Of a stretch of DNA of 64,000 nt, positions 47,300 to 55,403 are shown in pieces. The notes under the pieces are model-generated. The model was not told where the DNA came from, searched no databases, and worked only from the letters and a program-made list of their open reading frames with translations. Origin of the DNA: Epilithonimonas bovis DSM 19482 (GTDB lineage Bacteria; Bacteroidota; Bacteroidia; Flavobacteriales; Weeksellaceae); the NCBI RefSeq assembly GCF_900108115.1, contig NZ_FTPU01000010.1:39935-103934 (forward strand). The letters are read 5' to 3'. The translations under genes and the position numbers were made by a program. Position 1 is the stretch's first letter; each line of letters starts with the position of its first letter.

Positions 47300-47923
47300 C
47301 TACTCCTCTGGCGAAATTCCTAAAACGTAATAGAAAACAGCCAGAACTCTGGCAAAAAATTCTCGGGTATGATTCCTGTAAAAGCTCTCATTTTTGCTGA
47401 CATCCTGAGCATCAAAGCCAAGCGCATTCATACCATTATTTCTTGCAAAAAATAACGCACGCAGATTATGGAAACCCTGTGAAACAATTATCACATTTTT
47501 CTGCTTATAGATATTTTTGCATCGCAAAATACTTTTATGGGTGTTAAAACCTTTAGGATCCTGGATGATGATATCCTCAGGAACGCCCTCGTTATACACC
47601 AAAAATTTTTTCATAGCGGCCGGCTCATCGTAATTTTCGCTTTTCTCGCCACTCACGATAATTTTTTTGATTTTACCATGGTGGTATAAGGTTCCCACTG
47701 CATCCATACGGGCTGTAAAATAAGGATTGGCAATCCCGGAACGCATTTTGGGAGAAGTCCCCAATACCAGCGCACAGTCACGTGGCGGCACTTTGCTGAT
47801 CTTGGTATAAGTCCTGCCACTTGTCAACGCAACTACCCAGAAGTTGGCTAATACCATCAGCAAAACGGCTAGTTCTACCAGCCGGAAAGCTATTCTGAAA
47901 ATATTGACAAGTGCCTTTATCAT
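47300..47923 (-). CDS. SanA/ElyC/YdcF-family membrane protein (DUF218)
   Basis: 207 residues: one N-terminal transmembrane helix (about 13-34, RLVELAVLLMVLANFWVVAL) and a periplasmic DUF218 domain with ALVLGTSPKMRSG, ARMDAVGTLYHHGKIKKIIVSGEKS and VIIVSQGFHNLRALFFARNNGMNALGFDA. E. coli SanA of this group affects envelope permeability and vancomycin tolerance; the biochemical role is unproven. It starts two bases after the ferredoxin reductase gene ends, hence one transcript. Confidence 0.9.
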   Translation of the reverse strand: MIKALVNIFRIAFRLVELAVLLMVLANFWVVALTSGRTYTKISKVPPRDCALVLGTSPKMRSGIANPYFTARMDAVGTLYHHGKIKKIIVSGEKSENYDEPAAMKKFLVYNEGVPEDIIIQDPKGFNTHKSILRCKNIYKQKNVIIVSQGFHNLRALFFARNNGMNALGFDAQDVSKNESFYRNHTREFFARVLAVFYYVLGISPEE

Positions 47924-47925
47924 AA

Positions 47926-49059
47926 TTAATACAAATCAAAATCTAAAGATACATCTTTGCTCATTGCAATGGAAACACAAGGCAAAATTTTTCCCTGTTG
48001 TTTTTCTTTTTCCGTCAGATATTCATCTTCTGTCATTACCACTTCACCTTTTTTCAGGTAGCAAAGACAACTTCCGCAGATCCCGGATTTGCAGGAGTAA
48101 GGCAGTTTATAACCCAAATCCAGCAATTGCTGAAGAAGTTTGCGCTCATTATTTTTGAGAATAATCCCTTCTTTTACAATATGATTGAACTGGATCGTAA
48201 CATTTACATTCTCAATGAGCGGAAACTCTTTTTCGGTAGGGTAAATATCCTCGTTGAAAGCCTGGAACAATTCGAAATGAATATTTTTTTTAGGAATACC
48301 ATGGTTGTAGCAAGCATTGGCAACCGATTTTATCATAGCGCCGGGACCACAAATCAGGACTTTATCAGTGCTGTCCCAGATCGTAGACTCTTCATCATCC
48401 TCATCCAGATGAAGGATTTGATTAATAATCAAAGAGATCTTTTTCTCATCTAATCTCCCCTGGAATAATTGGTCTTTCACCTTTTCCTGAGACAGAAAAT
48501 AATAGACAGATAATCTGCCATGCGCTTTTTTCTGCAAATCTTCCAGCTCATCTCTCAGGATAATATCCTCATAGCTTTTATTCCCGTAGAAGAGGAAGAT
48601 CCTCGTAAGCCCTTCTTCCTGCAGAATATTTTTGATATGGCTGATGATCGGAGTAATCCCAATTCCCGAAGCAAAAGCAAGGACGGTACGTTTTTCATTG
48701 GGCTTGTAAGGCAGGAAAAACCGACCAGCCGGTTCGCTGACAGAGATCTCGTCTCCCTCTTTATAATTGTTGAAAAGAAATTGAGTGGAACTGTTTTCTC
48801 CATTTATTTTGATAGCAAGACTTAGGTTTTTTTCAAATGGTGCCGAAGTAAAAGAATAATCATTCTGGATTTCTTTCTCAAAAAACGGATATTTAAGCGT
48901 TACATATTGCCCGGCCCGATAGCTGTACCGCGGTTTCAGTTCATCAGGAACCTCCAGCTCCAGTGCAAAAGCATTTTTGGTCAGTTGCTTTTTTTTAGCT
49001 ATTTTTAGCCTGTGAAACTGAGGCTGATTCGCGATTGTTAATTGATTCTCCATTATCAA
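47926..49059 (-). CDS. Flavodoxin/ferredoxin-reductase-like oxidoreductase with C-terminal 2Fe-2S domain
   Basis: 377 residues in three parts: FAD-binding barrel (about 12-115; YRAGQYVTLKYP), NAD(P)H-binding domain (about 118-280; AFASGIGITPIISHIKNIL, VLICGPGAMIKSV) and a plant-type 2Fe-2S ferredoxin domain with ligands in CKSGICGSCLC and a later Cys in LPCVSIAMS. Organisation matches PaaE/Hmp-like electron-transfer chains, moving electrons from NAD(P)H to an oxygenase or desaturase. No phenylacetate genes are present, so the partner is unknown. Start may be the ATG two codons in (MENQLTI). Confidence 0.9.
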   Translation of the reverse strand: MIMENQLTIANQPQFHRLKIAKKKQLTKNAFALELEVPDELKPRYSYRAGQYVTLKYPFFEKEIQNDYSFTSAPFEKNLSLAIKINGENSSTQFLFNNYKEGDEISVSEPAGRFFLPYKPNEKRTVLAFASGIGITPIISHIKNILQEEGLTRIFLFYGNKSYEDIILRDELEDLQKKAHGRLSVYYFLSQEKVKDQLFQGRLDEKKISLIINQILHLDEDDEESTIWDSTDKVLICGPGAMIKSVANACYNHGIPKKNIHFELFQAFNEDIYPTEKEFPLIENVNVTIQFNHIVKEGIILKNNERKLLQQLLDLGYKLPYSCKSGICGSCLCYLKKGEVVMTEDEYLTEKEKQQGKILPCVSIAMSKDVSLDFDLY

Positions 49060-49244
49060 GAATCAAATTTAATGAAATTTAATAAAAGAAAAAATCTAAA
49101 TTAGTTTTATAAATTATCTCAATCTTGCTCAACCATTCATAGTCTTCGACTCCTCTCAGACTGATAACGCTTAAAAATTATAATTGGTTTTTGCAAGGTC
49201 ACGCTGAGTTGAGCCAAATTGTATTTTAACTATTATTAAAAAAA

Positions 49245-49808
49245 ATGAAAAAAATATTACTATATTCTTCTCTCGCCATCAGCCTGTTAGCGTGTAAAAA
49301 AAATGACGAAAAAGTGGCTGAAACTGAAGCAAAAGAAGACTCGATAAAAGCGGAAACAACTAAATCTGAAGCTGATGTTGCTGAGCTGAAAGAACTTTCT
49401 CCCGAAAAAATTACCGACGTTTTGAAATCCAATCATTCCGACACACTTTATGTAACGAATTTTTTCGCAACCTGGTGCGGGCCATGTATGCAGGAGATTC
49501 CACATTTTAGGAAAAAGATGGACGAACTGGCCAATCAGCCTGTAAAATTTACGTTTGTAAGCCTGGACAATAAAACAGATTGGGCAACTGATGTCAGCGA
49601 TTTTGCCGATGAATATAATATCCGCAAAAATGTGATCTTGCTGGATGGCACATTACTGAAACCTGATTTCTTCAAAAACAATTTTAAATCCTGGAATGGG
49701 GAATCTATTCCGTTTACATTGATCAGAAAAGGTGATCAATCTGACGAAACTATTGGTTCTATGAGCGAACAAAACCTAGAACTTAAACTCAAAAAGTTTT
49801 TAAAATAA
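49245..49808 (+). CDS. TlpA-like thioredoxin lipoprotein
   Basis: 187 residues: lipoprotein signal (1-17, SLLAC), an acidic Glu/Lys/Ala-rich linker (about 19-50) and a thioredoxin fold with the redox motif FFATWCGPCMQEIPHF near residue 78 and cis-Pro region ESIPFTLIRKG. Likely acts in periplasmic disulfide reduction or cytochrome c/metal-protein maturation. It starts 13 bases ahead of an ABC-type permease gene, suggesting an operon for metal or cofactor handling (inference). Confidence 0.88.
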   Translation: MKKILLYSSLAISLLACKKNDEKVAETEAKEDSIKAETTKSEADVAELKELSPEKITDVLKSNHSDTLYVTNFFATWCGPCMQEIPHFRKKMDELANQPVKFTFVSLDNKTDWATDVSDFADEYNIRKNVILLDGTLLKPDFFKNNFKSWNGESIPFTLIRKGDQSDETIGSMSEQNLELKLKKFLK

Positions 49809-49821
49809 AACCAATTTATTG

Positions 49822-50793
49822 ATGAAACGCTTTCCTGTTTTGGTAATTTTGATAATCGTCCTGGCGATTATTGCCTTTTTCATCAATCTCAATATAGGTT
49901 TTGCAAAACTCACTTTTTCTGATTTTTTCAGTTCAGGAACTCAAAATTTCCAGATTGCGGGATTCAGGATCAACCGGGCTTTGGCAATGCTTTTGGCAGG
50001 GATTGCCATCCCAACAAGCGGATTTCTTTTGCAGGAATATTTCAAAAATCCTTTGGCCGGTCCGGACGTTTTGGGAATCACATCGGTTTCCAGCTTATTT
50101 GTCGCATTTTATATTTTCTTTTCACAGAATATGGTGATCCCGGATTTTTTGCAAAATAGTTTCATCAGTCTATCATCAATACTGGGAAGCATTGTATTGA
50201 TGATGGTTTTACTGCTGTTTTCCAATCGTTTCCGGGATAAAAGCTTCATCATCATTTTCGGGTTTTTGATTTCAGCTTTAGCTGGTGCTATTGTTTCATT
50301 TCTTCAGTTTTATGTGGAAAGTCAGAGCCTAAAAAATTACATTCTCTGGACTTTTGGATCAAACAATCAGACCAACCTGATTCAGATTTCGATCCTTACC
50401 ATTTTAATTCTTATCGGATTGATTTTCACTTTTAGATCCATAAAACCTTTGATTGGCAATGCTTTGGGATCGGCTTATGCACAAAGTTTCGGCATCAGCC
50501 AACCCAAACTGAAAATCAGCATTATTGTTGCTTCCTCGCTGCTTTCCGCTTCGGTTACGGCGTTTCTCGGCCCTATTTTATTTATTGGTGTTGTTGTACC
50601 ACATTTTTGCAGAATGATCTGGAATCCGGCGCAGCTGTGGCATCAATGGATTCTGAATATGGTTTTAGGAATTTTGATTATGGAAGTTTTCTCGATTATT
50701 TCAGAATTGAGCCAATTCCCTATTAATATTATTACAACCTTTTTCGGGATTCCTGTGATATTATTGATGTTGATGAAAAAGAAGGTTATATAA
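49822..50793 (+). CDS. FecCD-type ABC transporter permease (iron/cobalamin/haem)
   Basis: 323-residue inner-membrane permease of the BtuC/FecCD fold with about nine to ten helices. Diagnostic stretches: RINRALAMLLAGIAIPTSGFLLQEYFKNPLAGPDVLGITS (with the conserved NPLA), FGSNNQTNLIQI, and the cytoplasmic coupling region LGPILFIGVVVPHFCRMIWN. The ATG at 49822 is preferred over an in-frame TTG one codon before. Six bases separate it from the ATPase gene. Substrate most likely a siderophore, haem or corrinoid. Confidence 0.92.
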   Translation: MKRFPVLVILIIVLAIIAFFINLNIGFAKLTFSDFFSSGTQNFQIAGFRINRALAMLLAGIAIPTSGFLLQEYFKNPLAGPDVLGITSVSSLFVAFYIFFSQNMVIPDFLQNSFISLSSILGSIVLMMVLLLFSNRFRDKSFIIIFGFLISALAGAIVSFLQFYVESQSLKNYILWTFGSNNQTNLIQISILTILILIGLIFTFRSIKPLIGNALGSAYAQSFGISQPKLKISIIVASSLLSASVTAFLGPILFIGVVVPHFCRMIWNPAQLWHQWILNMVLGILIMEVFSIISELSQFPINIITTFFGIPVILLMLMKKKVI

Positions 50794-50799
50794 GAAAAA

Positions 50800-51747
50800 A
50801 TGAGCAAGTTCTTAGAAATAAAACAATTGACAATCGGTTATTCCAATCCTTTGGTTTCTGGGATTGATTCATCTTTGGAACTGGGAGAAGTTGGCCTGCT
50901 GATAGGCAATAACGGCATTGGTAAAACAACGCTCATCAAATCAATTCTTGGACAAAACAAATTGCTGAATGGCGAAATTCTCATCAACGGAAAAGCAATT
51001 CAGGAGTTAGATGAAAACCAAATTGCACAACAAATAGCCATTGTCTTTTCCAAAGCAGAAATACCTGATAACTATACCGTTACGGATTTGATTTCGCTCG
51101 GCAAATACATCCATTACCCTTATTATTTTCAACTCAATGAAGCTGATAAAAAAGAGATCACCGAAATCCTCAGAAAACTCAATTTGTCAGAATTTGAAAA
51201 TAAAAAACTGACCGAACTATCCGACGGCAATCTTCAAAAAGCCTTTATTGGACGCGCTTTGGCTCAGAATTCCCCTTTTATTATCCTGGACGAACCCACA
51301 ACGCATCTGGATGAAGAAAACAAGCTCATGATTCTGTCCCTGCTCAGAAATCTGGCAAAAAATGAAAACAAATTGATTCTTTTCTCTTCTCACGACTGGC
51401 GTCTGGCAAAAGAATTCGCTGATAAAATATGGTGGATAAAAGATCAAAAACTCATCAGCGGGATTGCAGAGGAAGTGATTCTCAGTCATCCGGAATTGAG
51501 CCAACCAACAATTTTAAACTTTAATCAATCTTTTTTTCCCCCAATGATTGATGCCCCCGAACTGGAAAAGGAAATGATGTTTTCTTACCTTCAGAAAAAT
51601 TTTGATAAAGATTTGCGAAAATTTAAATTGACGTTTAAAAACGATTTTTGGGACTTGAATTCGGATAAATTTTATGACAATTATCATACTTTCCAAGAAA
51701 TTAAACAGGCTTTGGAAAAGCTTTTGGATACAAGGGATATTAATTAA
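50800..51747 (+). CDS. FecE-type ABC transporter ATPase with C-terminal extension
   Basis: 315 residues. Walker A GNNGIGKTTLIKS near residue 36, Q-loop VFSKAEIPDNYTVTDLISLG, a degenerate signature LSDGNLQKAFIGRAL, Walker B FIILDEPTTHLDEENK and switch His SSHDWRL. About 80 residues after the usual end (from SQPTILNFNQ) are rich in aromatic and charged residues and match nothing I recognise. Forms the importer with the permease upstream. No substrate-binding protein gene is adjacent. Confidence 0.92.
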   Translation: MSKFLEIKQLTIGYSNPLVSGIDSSLELGEVGLLIGNNGIGKTTLIKSILGQNKLLNGEILINGKAIQELDENQIAQQIAIVFSKAEIPDNYTVTDLISLGKYIHYPYYFQLNEADKKEITEILRKLNLSEFENKKLTELSDGNLQKAFIGRALAQNSPFIILDEPTTHLDEENKLMILSLLRNLAKNENKLILFSSHDWRLAKEFADKIWWIKDQKLISGIAEEVILSHPELSQPTILNFNQSFFPPMIDAPELEKEMMFSYLQKNFDKDLRKFKLTFKNDFWDLNSDKFYDNYHTFQEIKQALEKLLDTRDIN

Positions 51748-51829
51748 ATACAGTTTTTAAGCTAATAAAATAATAGGTTTTGCATAACATTTAAAACACT
51801 ATTAATCAACACATTAAATAAGTTAAAAC

Positions 51830-51857
51830 AAAAATACTATGCATGCATAGTATTTTT
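51830..51857. promoter_or_regulatory. 28-bp perfect palindrome, probable MarR operator
   Basis: Uninterrupted palindrome with half-site AAAAATACTATGCA ending two bases before the -7 element of the marR gene and covering the expected -33 position. MarR proteins bind such palindromes as dimers and commonly repress their own operon. Confidence 0.7.
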
Positions 51858-51859
51858 TT

Positions 51860-51867
51860 TATATTTG
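51860..51867 (+). promoter_or_regulatory. -7 element of the marR-fad operon
   Basis: TATATTTG, an exact TAnnTTTG match 18 bases before the regulator start codon. The corresponding -33 position falls inside the 28-bp palindrome. Confidence 0.65.
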
Positions 51868-51885
51868 TAAAAGGCACATCAAGAT

Positions 51886-52344
51886 ATGATTATGGAAAAG
51901 AAAAATTCTGAAAAAGTTGAAACAGTAGATCTCATGCTCAAGTCGGCCTGGATTGCAGTTTCTAAGATGTATTCTGAGCAGGCGTCTTTGTACAATTCCA
52001 CAGCTGTCCAGGCACTCACATTGCTTAAGATCGACCCAAAAGAAGGAACAAGAAGCACCAATCTTGGCCCAAAAATGGCGATTGAACCCACTTCTTTGAC
52101 CAGAATTATCAAACTTCTGGAAGATAATGGCTATATCTATAAAGAAAAAACAACAACCGACAAGCGGGAAGTCATTATAAAACTGACCGATAAAGGTATC
52201 AATTCCAGAAACTTATCCAAAGAAGTTGTCCTTAATTTCAACAAAAAAGTGTTGGAAAATATTGCGCCGGAAAAATTTGCAGTTTTCAAAGAAGTAATGA
52301 CAGATATTCTTAAAATTGCTAACGAACTCAATAAAAGAAAATAA
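51886..52344 (+). CDS. MarR-family transcriptional regulator
   Basis: 152 residues with the winged-helix core: recognition helix region MAIEPTSLTRIIKLLEDNGYIYKEK and wing TTDKREVIIKLTDKGINSR, the usual MarR signature. Dimerisation helices flank it. The gene lies 36 bases upstream of fadN and reads into it, so it likely controls the beta-oxidation operon and itself, with an acyl-CoA or fatty acid as a plausible ligand (inference). B. subtilis uses the TetR-type FadR for a comparable fadNAE operon. The ATG at 51892 is an equally good start. Confidence 0.9.
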   Translation: MIMEKKNSEKVETVDLMLKSAWIAVSKMYSEQASLYNSTAVQALTLLKIDPKEGTRSTNLGPKMAIEPTSLTRIIKLLEDNGYIYKEKTTTDKREVIIKLTDKGINSRNLSKEVVLNFNKKVLENIAPEKFAVFKEVMTDILKIANELNKRK

Positions 52345-52380
52345 ACCAAATTATAATTTTAAACAATAAAATCTTAATAA

Positions 52381-54753
52381 ATGAACAGAAAAATAAAACA
52401 CGTTACGGTCCTGGGATCGGGTGTTATGGGTTCCGGGATTGCCTGTCATCTGGCAGGGAACGGCATTCAGGTTTTGATGTTGGATATGCCTCCGAAAGAT
52501 TCGGAAAATACAGACAAAAAAACAAGAAACAGTGTGGCGCAAGGCCATCTTAACAATGCGCTGAAGAGTAATCCTTCGCCTATCTACGACAAATCTTTTG
52601 CATCCAGGATCACTGTTGGAAACTTTGAAGATGATTTGGAAAAGATCAAAAATTCGGATTGGGTGATTGAAGTGATAGTTGAGAGATTAGACATCAAACA
52701 ATCGATGTTTGAGAAAGTGGATAAACTCCGCAAACCGGGCACTTTGATTACTTCTAATACCTCAGGGATACCTATTCATCTGATGTCAGAAGGCAGGTCA
52801 GAAGACTTCCAGAAACATTTCTGCGGCACGCACTTTTTCAATCCACCGAGATATTTGAAATTATTTGAAGTGATTCCAGGTCCGAAAACGGATCAATCTG
52901 TGATTGATTTCTTTATGTCTTACGGCGAAAAATTCCTTGGAAAAACCACCGTTCTTTGTAAAGATACTCCTGGATTTATCGGAAACAGAATCGGTGTTTA
53001 CTCGATGGCAAAAATTATGGAATTGACGGAAGAAATCGGTTTATCGATTGAAGAAGCTGATTCATTGACCGGAGATTTACTGAACCGCCCAAAAACCGGA
53101 ACTTTTAAACTGGGAGATCTGGTTGGATTGGATACGGCTTTTAACGTAACCAAAGGACTTCAGGCGAATCTGAAAGACGATGAAATGGTTCAGGCGCTTA
53201 AAGATTCCAAAACTCTGAATTTCCTGATCGAAAATAAATTTCTTGGTGATAAATCTAAAAAAGGTTTCTATTACAAAGAGAAAGATGCAGGTGGCAACGT
53301 GAACCGTTTTGTCCTTAATTATGAAACGCTTGGCTACGAACCTACTCAACAGCCAAAACTTCCGATCGTAAAAACAGCGAAGGAAGCCGGAAGTCTCAAA
53401 AACCGTTTACCGATTTTGTTGAAAGACCAATCCAAAGCCGGAGAGTTGATTAGAAAACATTTTGCTTCATTGTTCGCTTATGTTTCTCAAAGAGTTCCAG
53501 AAATCACGGATGTCTTCTACTCTATTGATGATGCGATGAAAACCGGTTATGCCTGGAAGTACGGGCCTTTTGAAAACTGGGATTTTGTTGGTGTTCAGAA
53601 AGGGATTGACCTGGTAGAAAGCGAAGGTTACAAAGTAGCCGATTGGGTAAAAGAAATGGTTGCTGCAGGAAACGAATCGTTCTACAAGCTGGAAAACGGT
53701 AAGCAGTTATTCTACAACCAAAATACCAAAACCTACGAGCCAATCCCGGGTCAGGATGCGTTTATTATCCTTAATAACATCAGAAAAGAAAAAACGGTTT
53801 GGTCTAATTCCGAATCTGCTTTAATTGACCTTGGCGACGGTATTTTGAATTTCGAATTCCGTTCAAAAATGAACTCTCTTGGAGGAGGCGTTTTGGAAGG
53901 TCTTAATAAATCTATCGACATTGCTGAGAAAGATTACAGAGGTTTGGTTATTGGTAATCAGGCTGATAATTTCTCAGTGGGTGCAAACCTCGCAATGGTA
54001 ATGATGATGGCCGTTGAGCAGGATTGGTATGAACTGAATATGGCGATTGCAATGTTCCAGCAGACTTCTATGAAGTTAAGATATTCAGCAATTCCAGTAA
54101 TCGCTGCTCCGTTCGGAATGACGCTTGGTGGTGGCTGCGAATTCTCTATGCACGCCGACAAAATCGTTGCAGCAGCGGAGACGTATATCGGTTTAGTAGA
54201 AGTTGGCGTTGGTTTGATTCCAGGTGGTGGCGGAACAAAAGAATTTGCTTTGAGAGCACTTAAAGGAACTCTTCCCGATGATGTTAAAACCAATCATTTG
54301 AGAAATTACTTTATGAATATTGCAACTGCAAAAGTGGCGACTTCTGCCTGGGAAGCTAAACAAATGGGAATCCTGACTGATAAAGATATCATCGTTGTGA
54401 ACAAAGACAGACAAATTGCAGAAGCCAAACGTCAGGCGATTGTTTTGGATGAATTAGGATATACACCGCCGGTTCCTGAGAAAGTTAAAGTTCTAGGAAA
54501 CGAAGCAATGGGAATGTTCTACGTTGGAACTGACCAAATGGTTGCAGGTGGTTACGCATCGGAACACGACAGAAAGATCGCCAACAAAATCGGTTATGTA
54601 ATGACTGGCGGTAATCTATCTGAACAGACAGAAGTTTCTGAGCAATACTTATTGGATTTGGAAAGAGAAGCATTCTTGTCACTTTGTGGAGAAAGAAAAA
54701 CGCTTGAAAGAATTGGTGGAATGTTAAAAACAGGAAAACCGGTAAGAAATTAG
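52381..54753 (+). CDS. fadN: 3-hydroxyacyl-CoA dehydrogenase/enoyl-CoA hydratase (FadN-type)
   Basis: Bifunctional beta-oxidation enzyme of 790 residues. Domain order is dehydrogenase first: NAD-binding VLGSGVMGSGIACHLAGNG at residues 10-28, 3HCDH catalytic region HFFNPPRYLKLFEVIPG and C-terminal dehydrogenase domain; then a crotonase fold from about 470 (GNQADNFSVGANLAM, GGGCEFSMHADKIVAAAETYIGLVEVGVGLIPGGGGTKEF with the catalytic Glu). This order and the length match B. subtilis FadN rather than E. coli FadB. The next original operon gene, fadA, is now separated by an inserted RAYT element. Confidence 0.95.
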   Translation: MNRKIKHVTVLGSGVMGSGIACHLAGNGIQVLMLDMPPKDSENTDKKTRNSVAQGHLNNALKSNPSPIYDKSFASRITVGNFEDDLEKIKNSDWVIEVIVERLDIKQSMFEKVDKLRKPGTLITSNTSGIPIHLMSEGRSEDFQKHFCGTHFFNPPRYLKLFEVIPGPKTDQSVIDFFMSYGEKFLGKTTVLCKDTPGFIGNRIGVYSMAKIMELTEEIGLSIEEADSLTGDLLNRPKTGTFKLGDLVGLDTAFNVTKGLQANLKDDEMVQALKDSKTLNFLIENKFLGDKSKKGFYYKEKDAGGNVNRFVLNYETLGYEPTQQPKLPIVKTAKEAGSLKNRLPILLKDQSKAGELIRKHFASLFAYVSQRVPEITDVFYSIDDAMKTGYAWKYGPFENWDFVGVQKGIDLVESEGYKVADWVKEMVAAGNESFYKLENGKQLFYNQNTKTYEPIPGQDAFIILNNIRKEKTVWSNSESALIDLGDGILNFEFRSKMNSLGGGVLEGLNKSIDIAEKDYRGLVIGNQADNFSVGANLAMVMMMAVEQDWYELNMAIAMFQQTSMKLRYSAIPVIAAPFGMTLGGGCEFSMHADKIVAAAETYIGLVEVGVGLIPGGGGTKEFALRALKGTLPDDVKTNHLRNYFMNIATAKVATSAWEAKQMGILTDKDIIVVNKDRQIAEAKRQAIVLDELGYTPPVPEKVKVLGNEAMGMFYVGTDQMVAGGYASEHDRKIANKIGYVMTGGNLSEQTEVSEQYLLDLEREAFLSLCGERKTLERIGGMLKTGKPVRN

Positions 54754-54756
54754 AAA

Positions 54757-54831
54757 AGCTCCGTAGGAGCGAACTGTTAATAGATAATGATTTATCGTTA
54801 AGCGGAGCCTCGTAGAGGCGACCTGATAATT
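54757..54831 (+). repeat. Left composite repeat of the RAYT element
   Basis: Hairpin 1 CTCCGTAGGAG, spacer GAACTGTTAATAGATAATG, then AGCGGAGC and hairpin 2 (CCTCGTAGAGG), ending GACCTGATAATT just before the transposase start. Confidence 0.8.
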
Positions 54832-54839
54832 AATCAAAA

Positions 54840-55301
54840 ATGGCAAATACCTACACCCAAATTTATATTCAAATTGTTTTCGCTGTCAAAGGAAGACAAC
54901 ACTTGATTCCCAAAGAGAATCGGGAAGAATTGCATAAGTTTATTTCAGGTATTGTTTCCAATAGAGGACAAAAATTATTTTCAATCTTTGCGATGCCAGA
55001 CCACGTCCATATTCTTGTAAGTTTGAGTCCGAGTATTTCTATTTCTGATTTAGTAAGAGATATTAAAGCAGGTTCTTCTAAATTTATTAATGACAAAAAT
55101 TGGATTAATGGAAAATTTAGTTGGCAAGAAGGCTATGGTGCATTTTCATATTCTAAAAGCAGTGTGGATGCTGTCGTGAAATATATTTTAAATCAGGAAG
55201 AACATCATAAAAACAAATCTTTTAAAGAAGAATATTTAGATTTTCTCAACAAGTTTGAAATTGAATATGATTCAAAATATTTATTCGATTGGATTGAATA
55301 A
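54840..55301 (+). CDS. REP-associated/IS200-like Y1 transposase (RAYT)
   Basis: 153-residue HUH-superfamily transposase. The HUH motif is DHVHILVSL (residues 57-65), and the candidate catalytic tyrosine is in DAVVKYILNQEEHH near residue 118. N-terminus TYTQIYIQIVFAVKGRQ is typical for the group. Such enzymes cut single-stranded DNA at hairpins. The gene is intact and oriented with the fad operon, and is bracketed by hairpin repeats that it probably recognises. Confidence 0.9.
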   Translation: MANTYTQIYIQIVFAVKGRQHLIPKENREELHKFISGIVSNRGQKLFSIFAMPDHVHILVSLSPSISISDLVRDIKAGSSKFINDKNWINGKFSWQEGYGAFSYSKSSVDAVVKYILNQEEHHKNKSFKEEYLDFLNKFEIEYDSKYLFDWIE

Positions 55302-55378
55302 AATTATCAGGTCGCTCCTACGGAGCTCCGCTAAAAAAACAAAACATTTGCTATTCACAGTTTACCTCTACGAGGCAT
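55302..55378 (-). repeat. Right composite repeat of the RAYT element
   Basis: Reverse complement reads CCTCGTAGAGG, AACTGTGAATAGCAAATG, AGCGGAGC, CTCCGTAGGAG, CGACCTGATAATT: the left flank with its two hairpin variants exchanged. Confidence 0.8.
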
Positions 55379-55403
55379 AATAAAATTAAAACAACAAAAT
55401 AAT

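Larger units (their letters stand above)
54757..55378 (+). mobile_element. RAYT/IS200-type element with composite inverted-repeat ends
   Basis: A 622-bp unit inserted between fadN and fadA. Each flank is a pair of short hairpins: left 54758-54831 (CTCCGTAGGAG, then AGCGGAGCCTCGTAGAGGCG, then ACCTGATAATT); right 55302-55378 is its near reverse complement, with the two hairpin types in swapped positions. Only the transposase gene lies between. This is the layout of a REP-associated transposase with its own REP doublets. Confidence 0.8.

Noticed and set aside
49060..49244. Possible further repeat (CTTCGACTCCTCTCAGACTG ... GGTCACGCTGAGTTGAGCC) upstream of the thioredoxin lipoprotein
   Set aside because: It resembles dispersed intergenic sequence, but no second copy is in this window, so it was not called.
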